Shown: piece after piece, positions 43,447 through 55,653 of the stretch
Position numbering within the stretch: the first letter of the stretch is position 1
Layout: every line of letters starts with the position of its first letter
Source: Protopterus annectens
Taxonomy: Eukaryota; Chordata; Ceratodontiformes; Protopteridae
Length of the DNA stretch: 64,000 bases
Assembly (NCBI RefSeq): GCF_019279795.1
Contig: NC_056727.1
Span: 1,209,676,077-1,209,740,076 of the forward strand
Reading direction: 5' to 3'
The notes under the pieces: model-generated
Databases searched by the model: none
The model's input: only the letters and a program-made list of their open reading frames with translations
What the model was told of the DNA's origin: nothing
Made by a program: the position numbers and the translations under genes

Positions 43447-44500
43447 CTATAAGGCATTTGGGGTGGCTATAAGGCCCTGCAGCACTGCAGTGGCGAAGCC
43501 AGCTCTGGATTTAGAGTATAGAGGCAGATGGTAATGCTTGGTGAAGGTGTGTACAGAACTCCAAGTTGCTGCTTCCATAATATCCTTCGTACGTACTCCC
43601 CTGAGGTAGGCAGTTGAAGTGGCTGTTGCCCTGGTGGAGTAAGATCTAATGCTGCTAGGTACAGGTTTTCCATGGTATGTGTAGCAGAAACGTATACAAT
43701 GTCCTATCCGTTTTGAAATCGTCTGTTTTGAAATGGCTTTTCCCTGTGCTTCTGCAGCATATGCTACCAATAATTGCTCAGATTTTCTGAAAGCTTTGGT
43801 TTTGTCCAAGTAGAAGCGTAACTGCCTGTGAATGTCCAAAGAGTGCAGTAGTCTCTCTCCTTTATTCTGTGGTTTAGGATAAAAAGTTGGCAGGTGAATT
43901 GGTTTAGGATAAAAAGTTGGCAGGTGAATAGTTTGGTTTAGAGCTACACTGGATACCACCTTTGGCATAAAAGTAGGGTTAGTTCGTAAAGACACACTGT
44001 CCTGGTGAAAAATGAGGAAAGGTTCCACTGCCATTAGTGCCTGTAATTCTGAAACTCTTCGTGCTGATGTTATTGCCAGGAGCAGAGCAGTTTTCCAAGA
44101 GATATATTTTAGTTCTGCTGTGTTGGCTGGCTCAAAAGGAGGTAAAGTTAGCTTTTCCAAAACAAAGTTGAGGTCCCAAGTTGGAGTAGGTGCTCTACAG
44201 GGCGGTCTTCTGTTTTTAGCCACTCTGAGGTGCTGTTTTAACAGAGGATTAGAGAAAATTGGTGGATTAGTGTTGTAATGAGCAGAGATGGCAGAGGCGT
44301 GGATCTTGATGGATGAGAAGGAGAGTCCTTTGTCCAGCATCTCAGTTAAGTATTGTAGTATCTGAGGAATGTTTGGGACAAGAGGGTCAAGTCTGAGTTT
44401 GGTTTCAGGCACAGAATCTCTTCCATTTATCCGAACAGGCTTTCCTGGTATTAGGCCTTCTGGCCTCCAGAATGACATCCATAATAGATTTGGAGAGAGG
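43447..44500 (-). pseudogene. A8 tyrosine recombinase, long ORF with internal duplication
   Basis: ORF 43447-44478 covers nearly the whole YR. The start 'ARRPNTRKACSDKWKRF' is in the next frame (shift near 44430). A 30-bp tandem duplication (43871-43900, 43901-43930) repeats ten residues ('IHLPTFYPKP'). In the HxxR box the His is Tyr ('SYSTRATATS'). 'SARRVSEL' and 'AATWSSVHTFTKHYHL' are kept. The H change and duplication make activity doubtful. Confidence 0.88.
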
Positions 44501-44514
44501 CACTGCTTGCTTGA

Positions 44515-46419
44515 CTAAGGAATCTTCCATGCAGCTAGGTTTAAGGTCTTTAGCTGGCTGTGTAGTATTTGTTTGTTGTGCTGAGTCCGCAGATGTGGGA
44601 TTTGAGGCAAAATCCAGGGTGATTCTTGTGCTAAGCTCCTTAAGATTGGGTACCAGTGCTGGCATGGCCAGTCTGGTGCAATCAGGATCATCTTTAGCTC
44701 CTCCTGCCTGGCATTTATGAGTACCTTTGGCAGGAGGGGCAGTGGTGGGAAAGCGTATACTTGTATGTTCTTCCAGCTGAATGAAAGGGCATCCACTTTC
44801 CATGCTTGTGGATGGTAACTCCTTGTGCAGAATTTTTGTAGCTGGCAGTTTATTGGGGAAGCAAACAGATCTACGTCCGGGCTCCACCATTTCTGTGTTA
44901 TCATTCTGAATATTTGTGGATTCAACTCCCATTCGTGGGGATCCATGATGTTTCTGCTTAAGTCGTCTGCCAGTGTGCTTTTCTCTCCTGGCAGGAATTG
45001 CACTTACAGATGAACTTGAAGGTTTACAGCTGTGTTCCATAAGGTCAGAGCTTGTCTGCATAGGGGGTAAGAGTGAGTGCCCCCTTACTTGTTTATGTAC
45101 CACATAACTGTGGTGTTGTCTGTCTTTAGTAGTAGTTGTCCTGGATGCAGCAGGTCCTTGAAAGCTATAATCGCATTTTGTACAGCTAGCATCTCTTTTT
45201 GATTGATGTGAAGCTGCCTTTGTTCTGCGGTCCACGTGCCCTGAATACATTTGCCAGCCATGTGTGCTCCCCAGGCGTAATCCGATGCATCTGTTGTCAG
45301 TGTTTGCCTGGCTGTGGGTTGTGTAAAAGGCTGTCCCTTGTTGAGGTGACAAGCTTGAGCCCACCATTGAAACTCCTGCTGAAGGCAAGGGATTAGTGGT
45401 ATAACCGTTTCCAAACTTTGGCAGTGTTGAGACCATACATTCTTTAGGTACCATTGTAGTTTCCTCATATGCAGTCTGGCATATGGGATTAGTAGTATGC
45501 AGGATGCCATGTAACCCAAGGCCTGCAGAATTTTTCTTGCAGTGAGCTGGGTCTTTGTTGCCATCAATTGAAAGTATTGAGTCAGTTGTCCTTGTTTGTC
45601 TGGCGTGAGATAAGCCATTTGGGCCGTTGTGTTCAAGCTGGCACCCAGGAATATAATCTCTTGTGAGGGCACTAGTTTTGATTTCTTTTCGTTTACTGTG
45701 TACCCCAGGCAACTTAACTTTTTTACAAACGCCAGATGCTTTAACAGAATGTCCTTGCTCTCTGCTTGAATCAGGCAATCGTCCAGGTACGGATAAATTT
45801 GAATTCCTTTCTGTCTGCAAAATGCAATTACTGGTGCCAGGCACTTTGTGAAGACCTGGGCACAGTAGATAAGCCAAAGGGCAGTGCAGAGAATTGGTAG
45901 TGCATTGAACCATCTATGAATCGGAGGCATCTTCTGCAGTTTTGTCTTATAGGGACATGCAGGTATGCCTCTGAGGTCCAAAGTCACGAGCCAAGCTTTC
46001 TTGCCCAGCATGGGAAGAAGCTGCTGTAACGTCAACATTTTGAATTTCGGAACATCCAGGTAAGTGTTTAGAGATGAAAGATCCAGAATGGGCCTCCAGG
46101 CTTTGTCCTTTCTGGGTACCAGAAAGAGTCTGGAGTAAAATCCTTGTCCTTGCTCCTGTGATGGCACCTTTTGAATAGCTCTCATATCCATGAGTGCTGT
46201 AATATGTTTTTGAGCCTCTTCCCATTGATTTGGTGGCAGATTTGGCATTCCTTTTAACCTTGGCAGAGTGTGAAAGTGGAACCTGTAACCTTGAAATACA
46301 ATGTTGAGTACCAATTTGTCTTCGGTGATCTTTTGGCAATTGTGGTAGAAGAGTGCCAGTTTTCCTCCCAAGGGGGCTGCCAACAAGGATTTGTTTTGGC
46401 AGCTGTAGTGGGAAGTCAT
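44515..46419 (-). pseudogene. A8 pol: RT, RNase H, MT-like domain
   Basis: A 444-codon ORF (45085-46419) from 'LLAAPLGGKLALF' to 'KTDNTTVMWYINK', ended by a TAA where relatives have Gln (45085-45087). Inside it, about 45860-45970 is read in the wrong frame ('GIPACPYKTKLQK...') between two compensating indels, so the 'KEAYLHVPIR...LPFGLSTAPR' block is scrambled while 'YLDDCLIQ' (about 45775-45790) and RNase H D-E-D are intact. MT-like domain 44515-45003. Confidence 0.86.
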
Positions 46420-46439
46420 TGGAGCTGCTTTTTATATGG

Positions 46440-48202
46440 CTGTGACCTGCCTTCCCCTTCTTTCTGGCCTGATGCAACCCATTGTCGAGGCCTGTAAGGA
46501 CCTTGTTTTTGACGTCTACCTCTTGGACGTCTGTATCTTCCCCTTTGAGGTCTGTCTAATTGGAAATGACCAATTCTTAGTTGGCCAGTTTCTGCTAAAT
46601 CTAGGAGGCTGAACCTGTAAGAAATCCTTCACCGTTTGCATAGATTTTGCCTTACCCTCCATTTTCTTTAATACCTCTTCTGCCTTAACTCCAAATAACA
46701 CATCCTGCTGCAAAGGTGCATCCAATAATTTTGCTTTAACATGATCTGGTAACGTATGTTCTTTTAACCAAGCATGTCTTCTAATGACAGAGCCTGTAAC
46801 TGCTGCTCTGCAGGAGGCCTCTAGAGAATCAAAACCACATTGCAAAGTATGCTTTCCCACTTGTTCAGCTGCATGCAATAAAGCCTGCATTTCTTTAAAA
46901 TTAGGAGGATCTGATTCTGGAAGCATTTTTTTGTTTTAACTGAGACAGTAAAAATTGCTGATATTTTAGCATGTGAAACTGGCAATTTAAGGCTCTCATT
47001 GCTAAAGTTGCAGACGTATATACTTTTTTTCCCCCATCTGTCTAATGCTCTGGAATCCCTGTCAGAGGGAACTGGATTCTTGGCTGAAGAGGCCTTAACT
47101 CCTTTGGGTCCCTGAGAAATAGTTTCAGTGTCAGCGACAGGGCTTTTATACAGAAATTTATGTGAGTCAGGGACTATGTAGTATCTGTCAGGTTTAACAG
47201 GGGCTGGAGGTAAGGAATCAGGATTTAAGCTGGATTCAGTATACACATCATCCACAATATCTAACAATGGCGAAATAGCAAGGGGTCTGTGTTGAGGTAA
47301 TAAAAGGAAGTCTGAGCCTTTCCTTGGATTCTGAGTAATCCTGGCCTTCCCAGTGGAAATGCTCCCTCATGGTATGTACGGTTTCCCCAAAGGAGTAGTC
47401 CTCAGGCGGTAAGGCTGATGGAATTGATTCCTCAGCATCAGAATCGTCATAAGGGGGTAAAGAGTATCCTAGGTCTGAGGATGAATCAGAAGAGATGGAC
47501 ACCTGGTTGGATGAGCCATAGTCTACATCCTGTCTTAGGCCTTTTATCAGGAGGAGGATGGGACCCCCTGATCAGAGTAATTAGGTCTTCGGCCATTTTG
47601 AGCATTTGTTTCTTAGGTATGGAGGCCTGTCCTGGAGAATGCCGTATTTGTTTCTTTGACGTTAAAGGAGGCTTAGACTTAGCTGAGGGTTTAATGCTTA
47701 ACTGAGTAGAGCTGAAGACACCCCAGCTGTGGGTTGCTCAGCTACTCCGGATCCCTGTGAAAGGTTGGTCTCGGTAGGCTGAAGAGCTTGTGTGTCCGAA
47801 GGCCCAGCCATCTCCACGTGGGAGTCAGAGGCGGCTTGTGGTTCTACAGAAGCGGTTGTCAGGGGCTGCGAAGGTGCCTCGCTGAAAACCGGGGAACCGG
47901 TGACTGGCCTAGAAGAGGCTTCGTCGTCAGTTTTGGGCCTCGGATGCCTATCCTTGTCTTTGTGCTTTTTTGTGTATTCCGGTCGTCGGAAGTTCCGACG
48001 GCATGTTATAATTGAATTTTCTACCAAAATAATGTCGGGCAAAATCAAACAGACGTTTAACAGTGCGCTTGTTAAACCTAGCACAAAACCGACAACCAGT
48101 AATGTCGTGGTCAGGGGCTAGGCATGGGATACAATAGGAATGGAAATCCTTATGAGGTATTTGCTTCCCACAAGAAATACAGTTATTAACTTTTACTGAC
48201 AT
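46440..48202 (-). pseudogene. A8 gag, frameshifted
   Basis: Start 'MSVKVNNC' (48202) with a complete Cys/His module. 'KMAEDLITLIRG' about 47565-47600 (frame broken around it), 'PPEDYSFGETVHTMREHFHW' about 47350-47420, 'PVKPDRYYIVP' about 47170-47210, C-terminal helical part 46516-46926. The RG tail is out of frame. Confidence 0.8.
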
Positions 48203-48341
48203 CGGTCTGAGGCAAGAAAAAAAGTTTCCCCAACGGAGTACTTAGCTTTGTAGAAGACTTCGGTTCTGGATTCGGAATGAAAATCTCAGGAGATGGCCGA
48301 CCGGCACTTGCGAACTGCTTTTACTTCGGGTACCGCGCGGC

Positions 48342-48522
48342 AAGAAAGACTGAAGAAAATGGCGTCGGCTGCATCTTATATACCCCTGTCGCACTGATGT
48401 CAGGGAGGAGGTGACAGCAACAGACACCGGACCAAGACTTTGGAACTCTGGCCGACTGCGGGACCGCCGAATGGCAGAATAACCCAAGTGTAATGACTGC
48501 AGCAGTGTAACACGATGAACAT
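48342..48522. repeat. A8 right ITR
   Basis: Inverted partner of 42949-43138, ending CGATGAACAT. Confidence 0.84.
48374..48402 (-). promoter_or_regulatory. A8 TATA box
   Basis: Minus strand GGGGTATATAAGATGCAGCC. The upstream palindrome is mutated here (TGACATCAG). Confidence 0.5.
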
Positions 48523-48695
48523 CATCACTGGTGTAAAGGCATCAGCTGCATGTTTTATACCAGACGACCTGACGTCATGGAAGAAGGGACAGCAACCAAC
48601 GCAGGACCCAAGACTTTGTTAATCTGGCCGACTGAGGGCTACTGCAAACAGATAACCCAAAAGTGATAACTGCAACAGTGACACACGAAGAACAT
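48523..48695 (-). repeat. Orphan DIRS right end 1 (gamma type)
   Basis: A truncated right ITR: CATCAGCTGCATGTTTTATACC, GACCTGACGTCATGG and the outer end CAGTGACACACGAAGAACAT (to 48695). No element body is attached. It follows directly on the A8 right end. Confidence 0.8.
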
Positions 48696-48896
48696 CTGCT
48701 TCAGTATCCTCAGCAAGAAAGACTGATGTAATGGCATCAGCTGCCTGTTTTTATACCCCCAACGACCTGACGTCAGTCCTGGAGTGACAGCAACCGAAGC
48801 AGAAATACTAAGTCTCTGGTACATGGGCCGACTGAGGGCTACCTGCAGGCAGATAACCCAAGTGTGATGACTGCAACAGTGAAACACAAAGAACAT
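48696..48896 (-). repeat. Orphan DIRS right end 2 (gamma type)
   Basis: Starts inside a 5' leader (CTGCTTCAGTATCCTCAGCAAG) and runs through the TATA region (TTTTTATACCCC) and TGACGTCAG to CAAAGAACAT (48896). Orphan 1 interrupts its leader at GAA^CTGCTTC, the same kind of site used by full copies. Confidence 0.78.
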
Positions 48897-49853
48897 CAAT
48901 CACTCTTCAAAAGGTGGATACTAGCAGTTCAAGTCATCAATTCTACCCACATACCCTTAAACTGATGAATAAATAAACCACTAGACACAAACTTCTGAAC
49001 CTGAATAATAAATTCACTAGCTTGAAAAAATTTAATCAATGCACTTTGAAAGTTAAACATACACAGCAACTATACATGTACACAATGAAACAAAGCAAAG
49101 AGATTAAAACACATGGCAATTAGAAAAATGCTTGCTATAACTTATTTGGTCCTGATCCTACCATTGTCGGAAGGTTACAGAAATGCACTTATTCATGATT
49201 TAACAGCATTTAGTTGTTGTAGAAAACTCACAGGCAATACAATTCCAGACCTGAGATCTCAGTTCAAGAAACCTACTGCATTCCCTTGATGGCAAAGTCT
49301 AATTGCTGCTCAACAGCTACATTAGAATCCCAGATTCCATATTTCCTATTTGGTTTAGACTTCAAATGTAAACGTCCTGTTTGCAGAGCCTCTCAGCTTT
49401 ATAGGAATCTACAAACCATTTATGGGTAACAACTTTTGAAAGGGACTGGCAGACTTGGGGAAAAATTCCAAGCTCTGCTATGTGTCTGTGTATGACCGAC
49501 TCTGAAATAGTTTTAGTTTCAAAAATGCTCATTACAATTTACAAGATACATATGAATGATTCTTTTACAGCTGTATACAACGTACTCATTTTACATGCTG
49601 CAGGACTTACTGAAACACCAATTACACACTTTGCATGGCTTTTACATTTTTTCCTGAAAATTAATATATTCAACTCAACTTAGTGCAACTACATTTCACA
49701 TTTTTACTGCATGTTTACTACAAAAGTCATGTCCGATGTCCGTCTTTTGCTCTTCCCCAAAACAACACATTTAGTGACAGTGTGGTCATTGGCTGGCAAT
49801 CTGAAGGCCAGCAGGTAACCAGGTTGTGAGATCCAAATTGTGCTAGCAGAAAA
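48897..49853. other. AT-rich sequence without recognised features
   Basis: Between the orphan ends and A9. No coding signal on either strand beyond chance ORFs, no clear repeats. Possibly ancestral intron or intergenic DNA. Confidence 0.4.
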
Positions 49854-50047
49854 AGTACAGTTTTGTACCTACCATAAATGTAGATGTTCGAGGATCCACA
49901 TTGCTGCAGTCCTAACTATTGGGTAGTCCGCTGTCCAGTCGGCCCGAATACCAAAGTATATGGCTGACGTCGGTCAGGGCGCATTAGACTGACGTCAGTA
50001 CGTCAGGGTACTAATGCGCATGACCGACGTCATATCCTCAGTCTTTT
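49854..50047. repeat. A9 left ITR
   Basis: Alpha-type (GAGGATCCACATTGCTGCAG), several GACGTC/TGACGTCAG palindromes, no TATA box. Partner 55145-55311. Confidence 0.87.
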
Positions 50048-50208
50048 CTTGCCCCAGATGTCAGAAGACCCTGAAAAGCTAAGGCCAAAACCAAAAATTC
50101 CAAACATACCTGCACCAAAAATATGTACAAGATATACAAAATTACCAGAATATAACCTCACCTACACAACCACCCTTAAACACAGAGGGGAAGGAGGGAG
50201 GGTAAATT

Positions 50209-50310
50209 GGACTGCAGCAATGTGGATCCTCGAACATCTACATTTATGGTAGGTACAAAACTGTACTATGTTCTTCATTCCACATTGCTGCAGTCCTAAC
50301 TATTGGGTAG
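50209..50310. repeat. A9 internal complementary region
   Basis: Contains CAATGTGGATCCTCGAACATC (left-end complement) and ATGTTCTTCATTCCACATTG (right-end complement). Purine tract GAGGGGAAGGAGGGAGGG at about 50186-50203. Confidence 0.9.
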
Positions 50311-50343
50311 AATCCCAAAGCAGAGGTAAGGGAGGCTGGCAAA

Positions 50344-51360
50344 TCATAAGGAAGCAGGAACTGACAACATGCCTTGCAAAATAGCTGTGGCAAAACCAGC
50401 CCTAGACTTAGAGTAGAGAGGAAGGTGATAATGCTTGAAGAAAGTATGCACTGAACTCCAAGTAGCTGCCTCCAAAATATCCTTAGTGGCCACCCCCCTT
50501 AGAAATGCTGTAGAAGTGGCAGTAGCCCTAGTGGAATGAGGCCTAATTCCAGCTGGAATCTCCTTGCCATGATGGGAATAACAAAATGCAATGCAAAACC
50601 CAATCCACCTAGAAATAGTTTGTTTTGACACAGGCTTGCCCTGCGAACCCAAATCAAAAGAAACAAACAACTGCTGAGACTGCCTAAAATCCTTAGTCCT
50701 GCTCAAATAATAACGCAATTGCCTGTGTACATCTAAAGTGTGCAAAATCTTTTCCCCTTTATTTTGGGGATCTGCATAAAAAGTAGGCAAATGAATAGTT
50801 TGGTTTAAAGCCACACTAGAAACCACCTTAGGCATAAAGGAAGGATTAGTACGTAAAGATACCCTATCCTTATGAAAAATCAAAAGGCTCTACCGCCATA
50901 AGGGCCTGCAACTCAGAAACCCTTCTTGCAGAAGTAATGGCCAACAAAAAGCAGTCTTCCATGACAAATATTTCAAATCAGCAGTAGCAAGAGGCTCAAA
51001 GGTTGTAGAGTAAGTTTCTCCAACACAAAATTGAGATCCCAAGCAGGAGTAGGAGCTCATTGGGGTCTTATATTCTTTGCCCCTCTAAGAAATTGCTTGA
51101 ACAAAGGATGCGAAAACAATGGTGGGTCACAATCATAGTGAGCTGAAATTGCTGCAGCATGAATCTTAATGGAAGAGAAAGACAAACCTTTGTCCAATAA
51201 CTCAGTAAGATATTGAAGAGCCACACTCAAATTAGGCTCAGAAATCTCCAAATTGTTTGCTGCACTCCAAAATAAAAATCTCTTCCATTTTTCTGCGTAC
51301 ACTTTCCTTGTACTAGGTCTTCTGGCTTCCATAATCACATTTAAAACTTGTTGAGGAAGT
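50344..51360 (-). pseudogene. A9 tyrosine recombinase, catalytic half intact
   Basis: ORF 50344-50883 holds 'IFHKDRVSLRTNPSFMPKV', 'HSTRATATSTAF' and 'AATWSSVHTFFKHYHLPLYS' to the natural stop. Upstream, small deletions near 50885, 50955, 51000 and 51060 break the frame around 'SARRVSEL' (visible in another frame). The N-domain ('EARRPSTRKVYAEKWKRF') is in ORF 51057-51482. Confidence 0.87.
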
Positions 51361-51376
51361 TGAGACCTGCTGTCTT

Positions 51377-53412
51377 TCAAAACAGAATATGCCAGGCTGT
51401 TAGATGAAGAGATTGAAGCTTGACATTGAGCAGGTGACCGTCCCTCTGAGACAACAGGTGTGGAATCAAGGGTAAAGGCCATGGAGGCTTCCTTACCAGA
51501 CTCCTCAGTAATGGGTACCAGTGCTGCGAGGCCAATCTGGAGCTATTAAAATCATCCTTGGCTTGTCTTGTCTGACCTTTAGAAGCACCTTTGGGAGAAG
51601 AGGCAGAGGTGGAAAAGCATACACATGAAGATTTTTCCAACTGAAAGAAAGAGCATCCACTTTCCAAGCTGTGTGATGAAACCTCTTTGTGCAAAACTTT
51701 GGTAGCTGGTGGTTTAGTGGAGAAGCGAACAGATCTATGTCTGGAGTTCCCCATGACACTGTCAATTTTTGAAATACATGAAGATCCAGTTTCCACTCGT
51801 GGGGATCCATGATTTGTCTGCTTAACACATCTGCTAAGGAGTTCTGTGCTCGGCAGAAACCTTGCCTGAAGAGTTAGTTGCAAGCTGAGCGCAGTCTCCC
51901 ATAAAATCATTGCTTGCCTGCACAATGGGTAAGAATGTGTTCCCCTTGTTTGTTGATGTACCACATGACAGTTGTGTTGTCTGTTAGAATCAACACCTGC
52001 CCTGGAAGAAGTAACTCCTTGAAAGCCATTAATGCAAACTGGACTGCTAACATCTCTTTCATGTTGATATGTAGATGCTGTAGTCTGGCAGGCCACTTGT
52101 CTTGTATCCACTTTCCATTTAGATGACCTCCCAAGCAATGTCTGAGGCATCTGTCGTTAGAATCTGACTCGCCTCTGGCCGGGTCACAGAGAGTCCCTTG
52201 TTTAGGTGACATTCCTGAGCCCACCACAAAAATTCCTTTTGAATGCAAGGTATTATTTGAATGACAGTGTCCAAATCCTGGCAGTGCTGTGTCCATACAT
52301 TTTGAGATACCATTGCAGCTTCCTCATATGCAGTTTGGCATTGGGAAGCACCAGAATACAAGATGCCATGAACCCTAAGGCTTGAAGGACTGTCCTTGCA
52401 GTCAGCCCGGACTGAAGAGATAGTTGATGGAAGTAACTGGAAAGATTCTTTTGTTTGTCCGGGGTTAAAAAGGCCATCTGGGCTGCTGTATTCAGTCTCA
52501 CACCCAGAAAGCACATGTCTTGAGAGGGTACTAGACTGGACTTTATTTCGTTCACAGAATACCCTAGGCATCTTAGCACTGCTATGACATAATCCAAATG
52601 CTGTAGAAGGTCTTCCTTTTCTTGAGCTAGAATCAGGCAGTCGTCCAAGTAAGGATAGATTTGAATTCCTTTTAGCCTGAAGTAAGCTATCACTGGAGCC
52701 AGAACCTTTGTGAATACTCTGGCAGTGGATAAGCCAAAGGGCAATGCAGAGAACTGATAATGAGGATTTCCAGCTCGAATACGCAGATACTTCCTGCAAC
52801 TTAGTCTTATAGGCACACGAAGGTAAGCTTCCTTGAGATCTAAAGTTACCATCCAGTGATCCTTGCCCAGCAGAGGTAAAAGCTGTTGTAACGTCAACAT
52901 TTTGAACTTGGGAATGTCCAGATAAGTGTTGAGGATAGATAAATCCAAAATTGGCCTCCACGTGTTCCCCTTCTTGGTACTAGGAACAGGCGAGAATAAA
53001 ATCCTAGGCCCCTTTCTGGCACAGGAACTGGCTGAATGGCCCCTATGTGGAGCAACAGAGAAATTTGCTTGTGAGCCTCTTGTCTTTGTAGAGGAGGAAT
53101 GTCTGGCATGCCTTTGAAAGGAGGCATGGTATGGAAATAAAACCTGTAACCGTGGTGAATGATATCCAGAACCCATCTGTCTTGGGTAATTAAATCCCAA
53201 TTTTCTTTGAAAAGAGACAGCCTTCCTCCCAAAGGTGCTGCCAGGCGAGAATGTACTGGCAGCTGAAAAGGCAGGTCATTGGGTCTGCTTACGAAAGGAC
53301 TGACCCCTGCCCTCACCAGAAGTCTGAGCAGGGGAACTCCCTGTCCTAGGCCTAAAAGAACCTTGAGCTCTGCCCCTACCACGTCTAGACCTACCCCTAG
53401 ACTGGGAATCAT
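51377..53412 (-). pseudogene. A9 pol: RT, RNase H, MT-like domain
   Basis: RT core in 52253-53200: 'TLDLKEAYLRVPIR', 'LPFGLSTARVF' (one residue lost) and 'YLDDCLI' (about 52635-52651). RNase H split: 'TTDASD' about 52155, 'LTDNTTVMWYINKQ' about 51965-52005. MT-like 51505-51828 ('DIDLFASPLN', 'YAFPPLPLLPKVLLK', 'LIAPDWPR') with a frameshift near 51528; the end of pol is at 51377. The start overlaps the gag tail. Confidence 0.85.
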
Positions 53413-54998
53413 AAGCAGGATAAGTCCATCCCTTAGTAGGCCAATTTCTACTAAACTTCGGAGGCTGCACCTGCAAAAAATCCTTAACAGTTTGCATAGA
53501 CTTAGCCTTGTCCTCCATTTTCTTTAAGACTGCTTCCACAGGCGAACCAAACAACACATCAGACTGCAAAGGAGCATCCAAAATCCTTGTTTTAACATGC
53601 TCAGCTAAATTCTGATCGCTCAACCAGGCATGCCTACGAAGAACAGAACCAGTGGCAGCCACCCTCGAGGAGGCCAGCACAGCATCAAAACCACATTGCA
53701 AGGAATGTTTACCCACCTGTTCAGACACATGAACTAAATCCTGCAACTCTTTACACTCAATACCTTCTGCCAGAGCATCCACCTTAGATTTCAATTGTGA
53801 AAGGAGATAATTCTGATATTTTAACATGTGAAACTGACAATTCAACGCCCTCATGGCTAAAGTGGAAGAAGTATACACTTTCTTTCCCCATCTATCCAAA
53901 GCCCTTGCCTCTTTATCAGGAGGAACAGGATTTTTAACAACAGAGGCCTTCACACCTTTAGGCCCCTGAGAGACAGTTTCGGGTCTGCCCTAGGACTCTT
54001 AAAAGATACTTATGAGCTTCAGGCACCCTATAGTACCTATCCGGTTTAACTGGGGCAGGAGGCAAAGAATCAGGATTGAGGGAAGCCTCTGCAAAACATC
54101 TTCCACCACATTCAGAACAGGAGGTATAGCTAAAGGCCTATGCTGGGGTAAAACAAGAATTCCCTAAGCCTCTTCCTGGAATCAGAGAAATCTTGACCTT
54201 CCCATTTAAAATGCTCCCTCATGGAATGCAGAGTCTCTGAAAATGAAAAATCCTCAGGAGGAGAAGCTGAAGGAGTAGAATCATCCACATCAGAATCAGA
54301 ATAAGGAGGATACTCCTGCAAGTCTTCAGCCGAAGACTCAGAAGCCTCGAACATTGCTCAAAACTCTCAAACTCAGGTTCCACCCTAGGCCTCTTATCAG
54401 GAGGGGCATAGAACCTCTAATCATAGTAATCAAATCCTCTGCCATTTTAAGCATATGTTTCTTAGGCAAAGACCCTGAAGCACTAGGAGAAACCCCCACT
54501 GAAGTTAAACTTGGCCTGCCTCTCAAAGAAGCCTTGGAAACAGAAGGGGAGGCTCTAACCACCTTAGGAAGAGAGGGAAGAACAGCCACCTGAGAAGCCC
54601 CCTCAGCCTGGCCTACTTCCTGCGAGGATACATCCTGTAACAGTAAAGTCTCTCCCTGAGACTCCAAAGAAACACCTGGCAAAACCTCCGGCTCCACTGA
54701 GCCTTCTAAAGATCCGACGTCTGGGACTGTCGGTTCTTCCACTCTAGGCTTTGCTGCTTTGTCTTTGCGCTTTTTGGCGGCGCCGGAGCCTCGGCGGCAT
54801 TTTATAATTACAACGCTTCCCAAAAACTAACCTAGCACAGTCTAACCTTCTCTTAATAGTGCGTTTGTTAAATCTAGCACAAGAGCGGCATCCAACAACG
54901 TCGTGCTCAGGCCCTAAACAAGGTATACACAAAGTATGGTAATCCCTATGAGGTATCTGTTTCCCACAAGAAATACAGTTATTCACTTTTTCTGACAT
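53276..54998 (-). pseudogene. A9 gag, frameshifted
   Basis: Start 'MSEKVNNC' (54998); complete Cys/His module with a Phe to Ser change between the last pair. 'LPKKHMLKMAEDLITMIRG' about 54420-54475. Frame breaks near 54790, 54355, 54140 and 53975. C-terminal ORF 53276-53953 (225 codons) is intact: 'KKVYTSSTLAMRALNCQFHM', 'QVGKHSLQCGFDAV', 'DFLQVQPPKFSRNWPTKGW' and 'SRGRSRRGRGRAQGSFR' tail. Confidence 0.83.
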
Positions 54999-55144
54999 CC
55001 GGTTAAATACTGAGGCAAGAAAAAACCAAAATATTCCCCAACGGGGTACTTAGCCAACTTTGATTCGGTCTGAAACTCTGACTTCAGAAACTTTCAGAAC
55101 GCCAACCTGCACTCGCAAAATTGCTTCTGCATCGGACCATGCGG

Positions 55145-55311
55145 CAAAAAAGACTGAGGATATGACGTCGGTCATGCGCATTAGTACCCTGACGTACTGA
55201 CGTCAGTCTAATGCGCCCTGACCGACGTCAGCCATATACTTTGGTATTCGGGCCGACTGGACAGCGGACTACCCAATAGTTAGGACTGCAGCAATGTGGA
55301 ATGAAGAACAT
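55145..55311. repeat. A9 right ITR
   Basis: Inverted partner of the inner left ITR; ends GAATGAAGAACAT. Confidence 0.87.
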
Positions 55312-55653
55312 CAATGCCAAGTGCTAAGTATGCATGCTTATAAAACCACTGCGTGCCAGTATGGGTGAATGATTATTAACAGATGAAGGTCTTTCCTAAA
55401 AACATTGCCCAACTCTGACTACTTGACATGAAATACCTAACAGAGAACCAGCAAACAAGGTTGCTCCACATTAGAGATTTAGTCCATCAGTTTTCTGTAG
55501 CTCTGAAATTTTCTTCTGCGAAAGAAATATTACCTCCAAATGTCTAATTTCAATAAGTGTATTAAAACTTTCAAAGTGTGAACTATCAATACTATAAAAA
55601 GAACCTAAGCAGAATAAGTACTCTGAAAAGATTTTGGTGCACTTTGCCTATAA
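55312..55653. other. Short unique spacer between A9 and A10
   Basis: No gene or repeat recognised. Separates two complete elements inserted independently at AAA^C and TAA^C sites. Confidence 0.5.

Larger units (their letters stand above)
42949..48522 (-). mobile_element. DIRS-A8: full-length delta-type element, head-to-tail with A5
   Basis: 5,574 bp, AGTACAG to GAACAT. ITRs 42949-43138 and 48342-48522, ICR 43317-43415. Its left end abuts the A5 right end with no spacer. Its right flank starts CATC, like the bases that normally follow a DIRS right end. gag, pol and YR keep long open stretches but each has breaks. Confidence 0.92.
49854..55311 (-). mobile_element. DIRS-A9: full-length alpha-type element
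   Basis: 5,458 bp, AGTACAG to GAACAT. ITRs 49854-50047 and 55145-55311, ICR 50209-50310. Flanks ...GCAGAAA / CAATGCC... are non-repetitive, no duplication. Close relative of A1 along its length, sharing the 1-nt change that fuses RNase H and YR frames. Confidence 0.93.

Noticed and set aside
48523..48896. CRISPR-like or satellite array
   Set aside because: The repeats are DIRS right ends of unequal length, only three in number.
49480..49683. 67-codon plus-strand ORF in unique DNA
   Set aside because: No recognisable motif, AT-rich, chance length.
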